Shown here one piece after another: positions 10,966 through 21,712 of a stretch of 64,000 bases of DNA (position 1 is its first letter; each line of letters opens with the position of its first letter). Origin of the DNA: Mesaphorura yosii (taxonomy: Eukaryota; Arthropoda; Collembola; Poduromorpha; Tullbergiidae); contig WIXG01000266.1 of assembly GCA_009869945.1 (NCBI GenBank), forward strand, positions 1 to 64,000, given 5' to 3'. Both the position numbers and the translations under genes were made by a program. The notes beneath the pieces were generated by a model. The model was not told where the DNA came from and did no database searches. It saw nothing but the letters and a program-made list of their open reading frames with translations.

Positions 10966-12609
10966 ATGCTCCTGACAATCCACGTGTTCATCTTGCTAAG
11001 TTGTTTCTGTAGCATGGAAACGCAGGATTTTGTTTGTGGTAAAGTTGGTCTTAATTTCCAAGGCGATCCCCGCATAGCAAGTCCATGGACAGCAAGCCTC
11101 ATTACGCGCAGGCGCGAGGTTCTTGGAACAGGTGTGATTGTTGGCCCATTCACCGTACTGACAACGGCGACGGCAGCCTCGGCAGGCGCTGAAGCCGAGT
11201 TTGTCATTCCTGTCGGTATTTCTACGCTCACCAATTCCACTCGTGATAGATACACACAGTTTCTGGAACCAAATCGCGTTGACTTGCACGGGGAATGGGC
11301 ACTCATGGTTGTCAAGAGTGAAATCACCTTCTCAACACGTGTTCGACCAATTTGCTTACCCAACGCAAGTGGCGAGGGTGGAGGCGAAGAAATCCAGGAT
11401 GAGTGGCCTCGCATGCTGACTGGATTCAGTGATCGTGCTGGAGAACTGTCAGAGTTGACAAGCAAAGTGTTGAACGACTCTTGGACTTGGTCCGGAAGCC
11501 GCGGGAGCGGGGACGGATGTAAGAAGGATGAGTTGTCGTTTCTTGGCGGGAGTGTGCTCATAGCTTGGAAAGAAGATCACTGGAATCTGTTTGGCGTAGT
11601 CAAGCACAACACGAGTAGATTCCAGAATTGTGAGCAAGGATTAAGTCGATTTATTACACGCATCACAGCGCCTGATTTGAATTGGATTCGTGACATGACT
11701 GGGAATGGCGGGAACGCACGAAATGCTACTGCAACTCACGCCCACGTGCCTGAGCCTGACCAAATTATATTCGAAAGCGCACCGAGCACAGCAGCAGCAG
11801 CGTCTTTGAATTCCGCGCGTGATTGTGGCGTGAAGCCATCTAGACCCCAGGCATTCATTGTAAACGGAACAAACGTGCCTGAACCGCGGGACTGGCCCTG
11901 GCATGCGGCCGTATTCAAGGCGGTCTGGTACAGGGATGAGTATGAGTATGTATGTGGAGCAACGCTCATCTCCCCCAACGCGGTTCTCACAGCTGCACAC
12001 TGCGTGGTAAAAACCCGGACGGACATTCTCGAAGCTCCAGCTTTGTACCGTGTTATAATCACGCCGTTAACATCGAAGTACGACCCCCGCCTGGCTTTGC
12101 ACATCGCGTCCATTCATGTGCCTGAATACTACAATGCGAAGAATTTTGAGGCGGACATCGCCATCCTTAAACTGCGCACGCAGACGAAGGTTCAACCAGC
12201 GTGTATCCCGACTGCAGGGGACGCGGTAGAGCGCGAGCAGACAGGTGCAGGTAGTGAAGGGGTTGTTGTTGGGTTTGGAGTGGATGAATCGGGTCAAACC
12301 TCGGCGACGTTACGAATGGCCACTTTCCCCGTGGTTCGGCCACGTGAGTGCTTCAAAGTGAGTGGCCGTCTGCCCTCTGCGTCTCAATTCTGTGCTGGCG
12401 TGAAGGGGAAGACGCCCTGTGAGGGGGACAGCGGGGGTGGGTGGGTCACGGCGACGGTGACTGCGACTGGTGAGAAGATTCACTATATTCAAGGTATAGT
12501 GAGTCATGGAGTGGCCAGCACGTTGCCGATATGTGACACCGACTTACATACAATCTTCACACGTGTGGGAGTATTCAAAACGTGGATTGCAGACACATTG
12601 TCATCTTAG
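10966..12609 (+). CDS. Secreted tandem serine protease: inactive S1-like domain followed by an S1 protease domain
   Basis: Intronless, 547 residues, signal peptide at residues 1-16. The first half (about residues 25-240) is built like an S1 domain (PWTASLITRR, GTGVIVGPFTVLT), but the His-box reads TATAAS and no GDSGG is present, so it is a pseudo-protease. The second half starts at VNGTNVPEPRDWPWHA (about residue 298) and has the full triad: His345 in TAAHC, Asp397 in DIAILKL, Ser489 in GDSGGGW. The residue at the bottom of the S1 pocket (six before the Ser) is Thr, so trypsin-like Arg/Lys preference is not expected. Layouts with an inactive and an active S1 unit occur in arthropod immune and developmental proteases such as the gastrulation-defective group. 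Confidence 0.85.
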   Translation: MLLTIHVFILLSCFCSMETQDFVCGKVGLNFQGDPRIASPWTASLITRRREVLGTGVIVGPFTVLTTATAASAGAEAEFVIPVGISTLTNSTRDRYTQFLEPNRVDLHGEWALMVVKSEITFSTRVRPICLPNASGEGGGEEIQDEWPRMLTGFSDRAGELSELTSKVLNDSWTWSGSRGSGDGCKKDELSFLGGSVLIAWKEDHWNLFGVVKHNTSRFQNCEQGLSRFITRITAPDLNWIRDMTGNGGNARNATATHAHVPEPDQIIFESAPSTAAAASLNSARDCGVKPSRPQAFIVNGTNVPEPRDWPWHAAVFKAVWYRDEYEYVCGATLISPNAVLTAAHCVVKTRTDILEAPALYRVIITPLTSKYDPRLALHIASIHVPEYYNAKNFEADIAILKLRTQTKVQPACIPTAGDAVEREQTGAGSEGVVVGFGVDESGQTSATLRMATFPVVRPRECFKVSGRLPSASQFCAGVKGKTPCEGDSGGGWVTATVTATGEKIHYIQGIVSHGVASTLPICDTDLHTIFTRVGVFKTWIADTLSS

Positions 12610-12661
12610 TCTGTTATTTTACCATAAATTCTCAAATACAAAACATGTTTATGCTATTCTA

Positions 12662-13420
12662 TTAAAAAAGTGTACTGATTTGATCCAGGCTCTTGCCCTT
12701 TGTTTCGGGTAACAGAAACAGTGAAAACATCGACCCCATCAGGCACACCGCTCCGTACAACAAATAGCAACCATCTGTTGTGATGACGGACCGCAAATCC
12801 CCAAACGCCCACGTGACAACAAAAGCCAGTCCCCAATTGCCAGAGTTGGCGATGGATCCAGCCACTCCTTTCGTGTGTCCAGGCGTGAGTTCCCCGAGAC
12901 CCGGGCTAGCGTGCCATGTCCGAGCATGAAGACGATGAGGTGAACCACGGGACTTGCCAGCAGAAGTCAACCCAGCCCACTCGGAACTTCGTCACTATTC
13001 TCGTGCTTCAGGTAGAAATAGGTGCCCAATGCCGCAAGCGCTACGGTCATACCGACGTCTGACACTACGAACAGTGGCTCACAATACTGAATGATTTGAG
13101 CAGTGATCGACCGACTCTAGTATTGATAACAGTGATCCCGGTCAGACAGGGAATCGGAGCCTCTGCCACTGCCACTCCACCCTCTAGATCACGTGAGACG
13201 AGGCCAGAAGTAATTGCGAGGTATTCGTCTGGCGTGATGTTCGCGCCACGTTTGCAGGGATGCGGATCAGTAATTATTTGCGGGTACGCTGTTTCTGTTT
13301 GATTCCGCTTCCGCTCCGACTCTGACCAAACTTGTAGCACGATTAGGTTTAGCAGCAGTCCAAGTAGAACGACCTGGACAGTTTGGACACTTTGAAAGGC
13401 TGACTTCGTCGATGCCGTTT
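12662..13420 (-). pseudogene. Broken sugar transporter (MFS, GLUT/Tret1-like)
   Basis: The C-terminal end is clear: a GELTPGHTKGVAGS-type loop, two hydrophobic helices and PETKGKSLDQI, the end signature of glucose/trehalose facilitators. Reading back, VVSDVGMTVALAALGTYFYL is intact in another frame, and GLG is then followed by TGA (12967-12969) where the family has Trp. The GPxPW segment is lost in a frameshift. Upstream, LTGITVINT and a charged loop sit in yet another frame. The 5' half is beyond recognition above about 13420. Several lesions make this a decayed gene, next to an intact protease on the other strand. Confidence 0.75.
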
Positions 13421-13562
13421 GTCTGGTGAAAAGGTGATTATCCAAATGAATGCAGAGTGCAACAGGCCATAGACTCTTCGGAGTTCCGACCCGGGCTGGG
13501 TCTCTAAATCCGACCGAAGAAATTGTTATCAGCTGCCAACAAGGGTCAGGCAAACTCCTCAA

Positions 13563-14213
13563 CCTTCACACTTTTGCGTTTCGCTGCAAATCTCACAAGT
13601 GGAAAAGGTCAGGTTGTTCCAAGAATTTGGATAACTGTACCCCAACAAATGTGGCATTCGAGGAAAAACTACTCTTTAATATTACTCTTTAATGTGTGCT
13701 GATGCTTAATGCGAATCCAAACTTTTATAAAGAGATTTCGATTGTGCGTTTTAAAACATAAGGTGATAGAATCATGCATAAAATGGAATATTTAAATGCT
13801 TTCCTAGTTCCTAGAAATCTTCAAGAAGTGCAAATCCTTGCTTGACTTGATAAAATTCCATTAATTGACCGTAAAAATGCCTTAATAAAACTGGCAATTG
13901 GGGATTGTGAATTCATATCTAATTCATGCATTTTGCCCATTCGCGTTTGATTGCAAGTGCCATGGGCTAATGGAAAGTTACTGTTTCAGGAAAGGAAAAC
14001 TAAGAGTGAAGTTCGTTGAGCGTGAATATCTAAAAAAAAAAAACTTTTACGTTGCTTACCCAGTCTCCAAAATGCAGACAGGCATTAGGCGTTTGAGGAA
14101 GAATTCAAGTGCTAAAAGCAAAAAGAAAATTCTTGTCACTTTCCTGGAAATTTCTCAGTAGGACGAAAGTCTTCAAACAGAAAGCTCAAAGCTCGACCCA
14201 ACAATTTCTTGCG
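13563..14213. other. Intergenic stretch, no gene seen
   Basis: AT-rich. Presumably holds the promoter and leader of the receptor-like gene that starts at 14214; a run of ten A residues lies near 14034-14043. Confidence 0.45.
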
Positions 14214-15543
14214 ATGGTTCAAACTCTGCGGCTGGGGCGAAGGTTCCCCTTAACAAAACCTTTGAAAAGCGTCAACAGCGGTGACATGGACTCTATGCTC
14301 AAAATTCTCCATCACGTGTCCCGCTACTGCAATTTCTGGTGCTACAGTCGCTTCTACGTCGACCCACACGACCATACACGGCTCCGAATGCACAAACCAC
14401 TGTACAGGCACCTGCTCGCCTTCTGGGGCTTGGGCTCCATCGCAGGCATGGTCGGCATGCAGGTGATTGGCAACTCGTACAGGGCGCTCACGCACGGCCT
14501 GGAACTCAACAGCCCACAGTTCATATTTCGGATAATCCTCATGCTCATCAACATGTCGCTTATCATAATGCACTACACGTTTGTGGTTCACGCTCGGCTG
14601 GTGCAGAATGGCACCACGGCTCTGATACGGTACATGAAGGAATACGAAGGTGAGCCTTCTGCTATGAATTCTGAATTCTTATCTTTAATGTTTGGTTTGA
14701 ATTATTAATTATTGACCTCCCACGTTTTGCACTGTAGTCATAAACGGATGCAAGCTTGAACTCCCCACCAGAGCGACTGTTGTCCTCTGTGGGCTGATCG
14801 CCACCGTCAAAATCGTGTCGCAGTTCACGTTCATGCTGGACTGCGAGCTGGTGATCGGTACCATCATGCCCGTGTGCCCCAGTCAGCATGTGCTGCCTCC
14901 CGTGGACTGGATGTGGGCCAACTACCCGCTCCTCTCCCGCTCGATCATGGCCGTCAACGTGATGTACATCACAAGTTTGTTCTACGCCTCGATTTACATC
15001 ATGAACGTTGTTGTGGTGCTCATATTCAATGGAATTCAGCAAGTGCTGGAGCGGAGCCTGTCAGAGACGATGGCCGACGCCGAAGAGCTGCCTTTCTCCA
15101 TCGTATCCTGGCAGCGCTGGGCTCGTGAGCATGCCAGCATCTCCATCGCGTGCAAGCTGACGAACGCGCTGGTCGAGGACGTCAAAGTACCAGCCCTCGT
15201 GTGCTACATGGTCAGTGTGATTCTGATGTCCTACTCGCTCGTGAGGCTGTACGACTCCGTCTTCACGACCGCCTACCTCGTCCTGGCTGTCTGTTCAATT
15301 TCTTGGCAGTGGTACAGGGTCACCTCTCAAGTGTGTCTGGTCGGGGAGACCTCCGCAAGCGACCTGGAAACGAGGCGGAGGTACACGCGAGGAGCCCCGA
15401 AATACTGGCGCGAGTACGTGCGTGCTTGTCGGCCTTGGGAGACAAGCATGGGATTCATTTGCAGAAACTGCACGACAAAAGGACGAGTCAAGATGTGGCT
15501 CAGCATCTTCGAATACTTCATCAACCTGCTCTTGGCATTTTGA
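14214..15543 (+). CDS. Chemoreceptor-like seven-helix membrane protein, two exons
   Basis: Exons 14214-14649 and 14738-15543, joined in phase 1 through an 88-base GT-AG intron, giving 413 residues. It is the full-length paralogue of the gene at 1091. Shared blocks include HVSRYCNFW near the N-terminus, the loop CPSQHVLPPVDWMWANYP, WQRWAREHASISIACK before the last helices, and YVRACRPWETSMGF then IFEYFINLLLAF at the end. The intron falls after KEYE, exactly where the paralogue at 1091 reads through without one. An internal ATG at 14286 would align better with the paralogue's start and is an alternative. The protein is likely in the plasma membrane of sensory cells; the ligand is unknown. Confidence 0.65.
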
Positions 15544-16227
15544 GGAGCATATTCGCCGGCACCCGTGTCACATAATAGAGTACGAAGCACTTATGACATT
15601 AATCCCATTAGTCTCATTCTGAAACAAAGTAAAATGAATCAAAACACGCACACGCGATGATCATGCAAATTGCGAGTTCGCGTTTATTCAAACTCAAGTC
15701 GAAGTATTCCCATCGGACTTGTGATGTGATTTCCGGAACTTTCCTCATCTATCCGCTCATTCATCTTGATATAAAAATCAATACCTCGATCCTGTTCCAG
15801 TTATTGACCTCTCCAGTCAATGATTATTATTCGCCGCTACACGGCCAATTTCAACATTTTTTACGAAATTCATTACCGAAATCTACTTTTGTGAATCGAG
15901 AGTGATTGTGGGTTGAGACTTGTGAGAAGTGCGATAGGAAAAAATGAATTGCGTGATTCAATGATAGCGTGGGATCAGCCTTTCCTGACTTTTGCTTTTC
16001 GGATTCAGTCGACTTGCCTCAACTCCTTGGACGTGCCAGGATTCCGATTCCGGTTAATTGATAAGGTAAGGCTGAATTCGTTCAGTAAATAAAGTTGAAC
16101 TTAGTGCTTGATCATGTGTTCTTTCGGTAAATCATGAATCTTAACTCTTCTCTCTTTTGTTCCAACTAGATCGAGCTTTGAATTAAGGCTTCCAGGACCG
16201 GACCAAGCTGACCAATCATTGATACCG
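15544..16227. other. Intergenic stretch and probable 5' UTR of the ANKMY2-like gene
   Basis: No coding frame with motifs. A pyrimidine-rich stretch ending in an AG at about 16170 (tctctcttttgttccaactag) may be a 5' UTR acceptor with the leader continuing to the ATG at 16228. Confidence 0.4.
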
Positions 16228-17700
16228 ATGGAAGAAGATCAGGCTGCCAAGAAGACTGAAGGCAACTCCGCCACCCCGGCCGACCCTCCGCAGCAGAATG
16301 AATTCTTCTCCCGAATCTGTAAAGGGGACGTCATCGGGGTGAAGGAGTTACTGAACGCGAAGGAGGCGACAGTCGAGGATTTGGACGAGCATGGAATGAC
16401 TCCGCTGGAGCACGCTGCCTATCGAGGCAATAAAGAAATGTGCCAGTTATTGCTGGACATGGTGAGTGGATCACAAAATTACGTCGATACATGTAAGTAA
16501 GAGAACATTCTTTGATGTATTCGCAGGGTGCTGGAGTGAATGAAGGTCGTCACAGTAACGGGTACACCGCCCTCCATTATGCAGCCCTTTCTGGAAAGCA
16601 AGATGTTTGCCTCCTGCTACTGGAAAAAGGTGCCAAGCCATACGCAGTCAATTCCGTTGGCCGAACGGCTGCACAAATGGGCGCATTTGTCGGGAATCAC
16701 AATTGTGTGTCAACTATCAACACGTTCATTCCGCGAGAAGACGTCGAGTATTTTACAGTACCGCATGGGGTCAATGACAAACCCAAGCTTTCTCAGACGT
16801 TGATTACACCAGTGCACAGCCTTGCAATGCAGGTAAAACAATTATACTCAACTTTGTTCCAAGTGAAGTTATAAATATCGATCATCGATGTGCAGGTAAA
16901 CTTCAATCCAGTCAAGATAGCGTGTCTGGCCCGTAAAAGCGAGGCTCTCATGGGAAATCTTGCCGAGATTAGCAACGTGCTGTCACTCATGTCTACTCGA
17001 GAAATGAAGAAGGGAGCTGAAACAAATGAAATCAATGCGTTCAAGCTGCACCTTCTTTCCCACATCCTGAAAAAGTTCCTGGCTTCAACGTCTTCTGGTT
17101 CGGAGGGCTCAGAAGCCGCCGCAGCCACCAAAGCAACTCCAGAACTGATCGAGAGCTTCATCAAGAAAATGCTGAGGTGTAAGGAACCGGGTGGAGTTCC
17201 TTACGACTTGGACGTACTTCTGAGAGAAGGTGTTCGCAGTTTCCCGTTTGTGGAGACGACCATCATGCAACAGCTTGTGACGACGTTGACACACACAAAA
17301 GTAAGGCTGAACTAGGCCATTTTACTAAAGGATGACAATTGAACTCGTAACCAACCTGAGCCTTGCCTTTTCTTAGCTGTGCGAGGAACCTGGGGCCTGG
17401 GGCATCATTTGCAGCCTGGTGAACGGCCAGAAAGGTTTCCGAGACAATGACCCGTGCTCGACGTGCGCGGAGGAGAAAGGAGCCAAGAAATGCAGCCGGT
17501 GTCACTACGATTCTTACTGCAATAAAGAATGTCAGCAGTTGCATTGGTTTGTGCACAAGAAGTACTGCAAGCAGAAGGAAATGGAATACAAGATGGCACA
17601 GGCAAAGATTGCGGAGGAAGAGGCGAAGGCGAAGGAGGACGCGAATGAGGAGAAAGCTCCTTCCGAGCCACCACCACAACCAAGTCCTGTTTCTGCATAA
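16228..17700 (+). CDS. Ankmy2: Ankyrin repeat and MYND-finger protein (ANKMY2-like)
   Basis: Four exons (16228-16461, 16527-16832, 16896-17300, 17377-17700), all phase 0, give 422 residues; human ANKMY2 is of similar size. About three ankyrin repeats occupy residues 15-125 (GMTPLEHAAYRGNKEMCQLL, GYTALHYAALSGKQDVCLLL). A helical middle follows. A MYND zinc finger with its Cys pairs (CSTCAEEKGAKKCSRC, YCNKECQQLHWFVHKKYC) lies at about residues 333-372, then a Glu/Lys/Pro tail. ANKMY2 works with FKBP38 in cilium-linked Hedgehog signalling in vertebrates; a similar adaptor role here is inferred. The last exon ends 167 bases from the convergent eIF6 gene. Confidence 0.92.
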
Positions 17701-17867
17701 GCAGAAGAATTTTGCATTTATTTACCAATTTTCATTTACTGGATACACGATTCAATTTATGCTTTTTAAGCTGTGTGAATTTGACTTTAACTTTAACTTG
17801 CAGTTGCTGTCTAATTTTAACCTTGAATGTGATAAGAAAAATGTTAATAATAGAAGAGTGTCGAAAA

Positions 17868-18761
17868 TTATGTCATGCTCTCGATCAGTGCATTTCGGAG
17901 TGAATCTGACTGCTGAGGCAAGCCTGCCGCCTGATTTAGTTTGAAAATTGCTTCGAGTACCGACAATTCCGTTGCGGTCGTGTCTGAACCACAAAACAGC
18001 GACCAATCGTTGACCACGAGCCCTCCTCCAATCACGTCACTGCCTCGGTTGACGGTGCCAGCCACAATTGGCACCTGCAGCAAGCTGGACAACTCATCCT
18101 GCTCCGAGGTGCTCGTCTTCGGGTGCACCAGTCCTCCTTGGTTGCTGAAGCAGCTGTACGTGCCCACAAGAACATTGTTGGCAATGGACTGCCGAAAAAC
18201 TTCGACGTTGAGTGTGTCCTGCAGAATTTCCTCGGTTTCTTGGTCCAGATCAGGGTGTACAAGAGCCACATAATCATTGCAGGCAATTACGTTGCCCAGT
18301 GCCGACAGTTTCTCTTCGATTCGCTGCAGTTTGACTGAATCTGGAAGACTGTTACGCAAATGCTGGAGTTCTTGATCAGTTGTGGAGTTTGGAACGAGAA
18401 GACCATGGCGGTTTCCTGTTTCGAGTTGAATACACGCGAATTAATGCCACGAAACATGCGATATACTAATCAGTTGTCAATTAACACTTGCCAACAGTCA
18501 GGCGCCCAATGATACGGCATCCAGCAATTGAAGTGTGAATAACTGGAACTGTGTCAGCAAGTTCAGACTCAAAAACACTAGAAATTCATACAATAAAGCG
18601 TTAATTAGTTTTCAGCCACAGTCGCCGCCTGCTAAGTCAATGTCTGCAAAATACCTATAAAAATTGGCCGATCCACCGATGCCAACCAGTGCGTAGGAAT
18701 TTGTCAGCCTGGAAAACACGCCAATCTCGTTACTGCTCTCAAATTGTGTACGAACAGCCAT
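17868..18761 (-). CDS. eIF6: Translation initiation factor 6 (eIF6)
   Basis: Three exons (18761-18655, 18577-18492, 18415-17868) give 246 residues, matching the near-invariant family length of about 245. It binds the 60S subunit, keeps it from joining 40S early, and acts in nucleolar 60S maturation. The sequence starts [19 protein letters not shown], and later has [30 protein letters not shown] and [15 protein letters not shown], the five-fold propeller repeats of this factor. The second intron has a GC donor (GTTG followed by GCAAGT) with a normal AG acceptor; phases only work with it. Convergent with the ANKMY2-like gene. Confidence 0.95.
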
Positions 18762-19345
18762 TATCAACAATTAGCAAGCAGTGCCGGGTGTATCAGCAAT
18801 TAATCAAGTAGTAGTGGAGGGTTTGATTTAAGAAATGAGGGCGATGATCAAAGATTACTGAAGACAAATTCGGTGCAAGCGATGGGTATAAAGCACTAAC
18901 AGAACTATGAATCAGTTTTTTAACCAGTTATCAGCTATTACGAATTAGCTACGAATACGTCAATAACGTAAATACGCAAACGTAACGTATACGATTTTAG
19001 AGTCCACGCCACGTGCAAATTGCGAATGCTCGAGCTCGATGCAAAAATGAAGCTGAAAGTCAAAGCAGAAGCAGCACAAGCATTGGAAGGACGAGCTGGC
19101 TTTTGAGACTCCGCGAAAAATCACCCTTTCATAAAAATCTCATTTGCTGAATACGCGTCCACATGCTGTAATGAATAAAACCATGGCTTGACGTTTCATA
19201 CGGTAGCGTTACAGTCTCAATTTCTGCAGAAATGAGCTAGAATGTCTTCCATGACCCGCTGAGGTCAGAGGGGCATGCAAATAAAAGGACGGAGCGCATC
19301 ACTGCAGGGATTCAGCCCAGTTGAGTCAACAGTCAACAGTTAATC
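18762..19345. other. Intergenic stretch between eIF6 and the chitinase
   Basis: No coding frame. Holds the divergent promoters of eIF6 (minus) and of the chitinase gene (plus). Confidence 0.5.
19281..19288 (+). promoter_or_regulatory. TATA-like box of the chitinase gene
   Basis: ATAAAAGG about 65 bases before the start codon, followed by a short leader containing the repeat AGTCAACAGTCAACAGT. Confidence 0.5.
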
Positions 19346-20269
19346 ATGAAGTTGGTCCTAGTCTTGATCGCCGTCGCGGCAGTCATCACAATGGCAGCGT
19401 GTGACTGCTGGACCACTGGCTGCCAGCCGAATTCGTGGGCGGTCACAGGCTGCGAGCATTACGGAAGGATTGAGGTGGGCCGGCAGTCATGCGGCGGCGG
19501 GTTCGAGTACAGATGTTGCACAAGAAGCCCGCGAAGCATTTCGCACGGAAGTAGAAGCCGGGACCCTGTCTCCAGTTCCAGTTCGGGTCACGATCAAGGA
19601 TCAGCATGTACGTTAAGTTGACACGATTTTGTGCCATGCCTTATGTTTTACGTATTGCTCTTCATTTCCTGGGCTGGAGCAGCGTCCATCACGTACTCGC
19701 AATTCTCCAACGCCGTCACGTCCAATAGTGGCCGGTCACCTCGCTACTCGCTCTACGCCTCCTTCGTGACCGGTCTGCCCAACGCACAAATATCCACTAA
19801 GGAAGAGGCGGCCATGTTGCTGGCCAACATTCTTCAGGAGACGGATCGTCTGGCGACCATCGAAGAGTACAACGGTCACCGCAGCGGCAGCAAGTATTCT
19901 CAGTCCGGCTGCGACGCGCCTGGCAGGTCGTACCACGGTCGAGGCTACATTCAACTGACTGGCTGCAGCAACTACCGCTCAGCATCGTACGCATTGTACG
20001 GGGACGACTGGCTCGTGCGCAATCCGAACGTCGTCGCCAGTGACGATGGCGTCGCATGGGCAGTGACGTGGTGGTACTGGAGAGCTGCTGTGCATGGACG
20101 CCCAGGAGTCGCGGAAGGAAAATTCGGAGCGACGATCATGGCGATCAACGGTCGGCTAGAATGCGGGCGTTGGACGGCGCAGGCGGCGAGGAGAGTCGCA
20201 TTCTACAGAAATGTCAGGGCAGCCTTCGGCCTGCGTGGAAACGGAGATGAGTCTGGATGCTACAATTAA
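19346..20269 (+). CDS. Secreted GH19 chitinase with an N-terminal cysteine-rich module
   Basis: Two exons (19346-19607 and 19683-20269; 75-base intron, phase 1) give 282 residues. Residues 1-18 are a signal peptide. Residues 19-60 form a small Cys-rich module (CDCWTTGC, GFEYRCC). A Ser-rich linker follows, and then the catalytic domain: MLLANILQETD with the general-acid Glu140, IEEYN with a candidate base, and HGRGYIQLTGCSNYRSASYA and WAVTWWYWR, the GH19 substrate-cleft signatures. Members cut chitin by the inverting mechanism. GH19 is mainly a plant/bacterial family with scattered animal cases (nematodes, some arthropods), so the origin may be horizontal. The Cys module could bind chitin; that is inference. 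Possible uses are moulting, digestion or defence. Confidence 0.88.
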
Positions 20270-20418
20270 ATTAGGAAAGCTGTAGAAAATATTTTATTAG
20301 AGGCAAGCGAAAAGTAATACAATTTAATACTGAATGACTTGACAATTGCGGTCTTCAGAGTGGTGGGGCGTTGGCTTTGGGGCTGGCTTGTCTGTAGTCT
20401 GCGAGTTGCGAATTGAAG

Positions 20419-21109
20419 TCACGGTTGATTCGTTTTCTGCATCAGCGCCAGGAATTCTAGCTCCCAAGCAGGTCTTGGAGGCACTGGAGGCTGCATGATT
20501 AGACTGGAGCCAGCATGCGCCTGAGCCTCGTCGTGCGTGGGTCTTCCTTGGCTTCTGTTCTTCATGTTGTGGAGCTTTTTCAGTAATGTCTTCACTGTTG
20601 TGGGCCAGGGTGCCGGCGTGTCAGCGCCTTCGTCTCGTGCATGAAGAACTCGTAATTCTCCCAGAATTCGCTGCATCGCTCTCTTCTTCGCGACCTTGAC
20701 TGCAGTTGTCTGAGATCCGTTCAACAGCACAGGGTACTTGGACAAAAGCCGAACGAACTCCAATTGACTGGCCTGAGTCATTTGGAGCTTCTTCTTTTTA
20801 GCTTTTTCTCTTCGCTCTGTCTCCGTGGTCTCATACTCTGAATCTCCCAACGGATCTTCCTCTATCCCGAAGACATCTTCTTCCTCCAGAAAGTTCACTT
20901 CCTCAACCTTTTCTGTTTTGACTTCTAGAACATCCTGAGCAAATAAGTCCCCCCCCCCCGGCTGCGTCATCTGAGGAGGCCGGCCGCTCGATGTCGAATG
21001 TATTCGGATTTCTTAAGTCGTCGTCACCCTCAGAATTCAAGTCGTGTCCATTTTCCTCGTCGCCGAGATGCTGCTCGAAATCCATTCGCTCTTGTTCGTA
21101 AGTTAATTT
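20419..21109 (-). CDS. Acidic protein with a zeste/Myb-SANT-like DNA-binding segment, frame broken at a C11 run
   Basis: Coding begins after a likely acceptor (ctag at about 21110) and reads LTYEQERMDFEQHL, then an acidic stretch to DDAAGGG at 20950. There the minus strand has eleven G in a row and the frame shifts by one; homologous-looking acidic coding continues as DLFAQDVLEVKTEK down to the stop at 20419. The second part has LEFVRLLSKYPVLLNGSQTT followed by AVKVAKKRAMQRILGEL, close to the Myb/SANT-like domain of the regulatory protein zeste group, then a proline-rich end. A length change of the homopolymer (real polymorphism or sequence error) is the simplest explanation. An alternative start at the ATG at 20970 would give 183 residues. 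Confidence 0.5.
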
Positions 21110-21237
21110 TCTAGCGTGAGGAGCAGAGGAAGAGGAAGGACATGAATGGAGAGACGAACCTACTACGGGAAGCCATAAAAAAATTATGAAGCTACGTTAA
21201 GTTTATTATAAATGTTATGTTTCATTCCATCGCCGAT

Positions 21238-21712
21238 TCAATGGTTACCGGTTAATCTTCCCAATCTTCCGTTGCGATCTAAGTGAGATTCAGCAGAGAG
21301 GGCACCGGCACTGTGGACAGGCCTACACGAGCCCGAAGTTCTCATTCTTGACGAGATCGTCGCTGCGGGTATTCCCTTCGACCCAACACATTCTCGGCTT
21401 GTTGACACCGAGCAGCAGGAGATCAAGTCACGGCAAATGTCCTCTTCCAGCTGCAGTGCTGGCTTTTGCTTAGCAATTTGATCTAAGATGCCAACATCCA
21501 AAATTGCATTTATAAATTAGCAAAGAATTAAGTTGAGAGTTTAAAAAAATTGTGGCGTTGGGTCCGGGTTCGGACTTACCGGCTCGATAGTTGAAGAATC
21601 GTTCCATGACGAAACTGAGCTTGTCATTAAACTCATTCTGGAGGAATGCAATCGTTGCTTCGAGCTTGCTAACTTTCACACGCAGCGATCGTAATTCAGC
21701 TTCGACTTCCAT
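21238..21712 (-). CDS. Small coiled-coil protein or 5' exons of the zeste-like gene
   Basis: Exon 21712-21580 starts at an ATG and encodes a heptad-rich coiled coil (MEVEAELRSLRVKVSKLEAT onward, residues 1-35). A good donor (GAGCCG then GTAAGT) links in phase 1 to an acceptor near 21479 (ttag) and the segment DQIAKQKPALQLEEDICRDL. The rest of that frame to 21238 is Ser-rich and unconvincing, so a further donor within it, joining to the acidic exon at 21109, is possible. Same strand and 130-base spacing support one gene. Confidence 0.4.
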
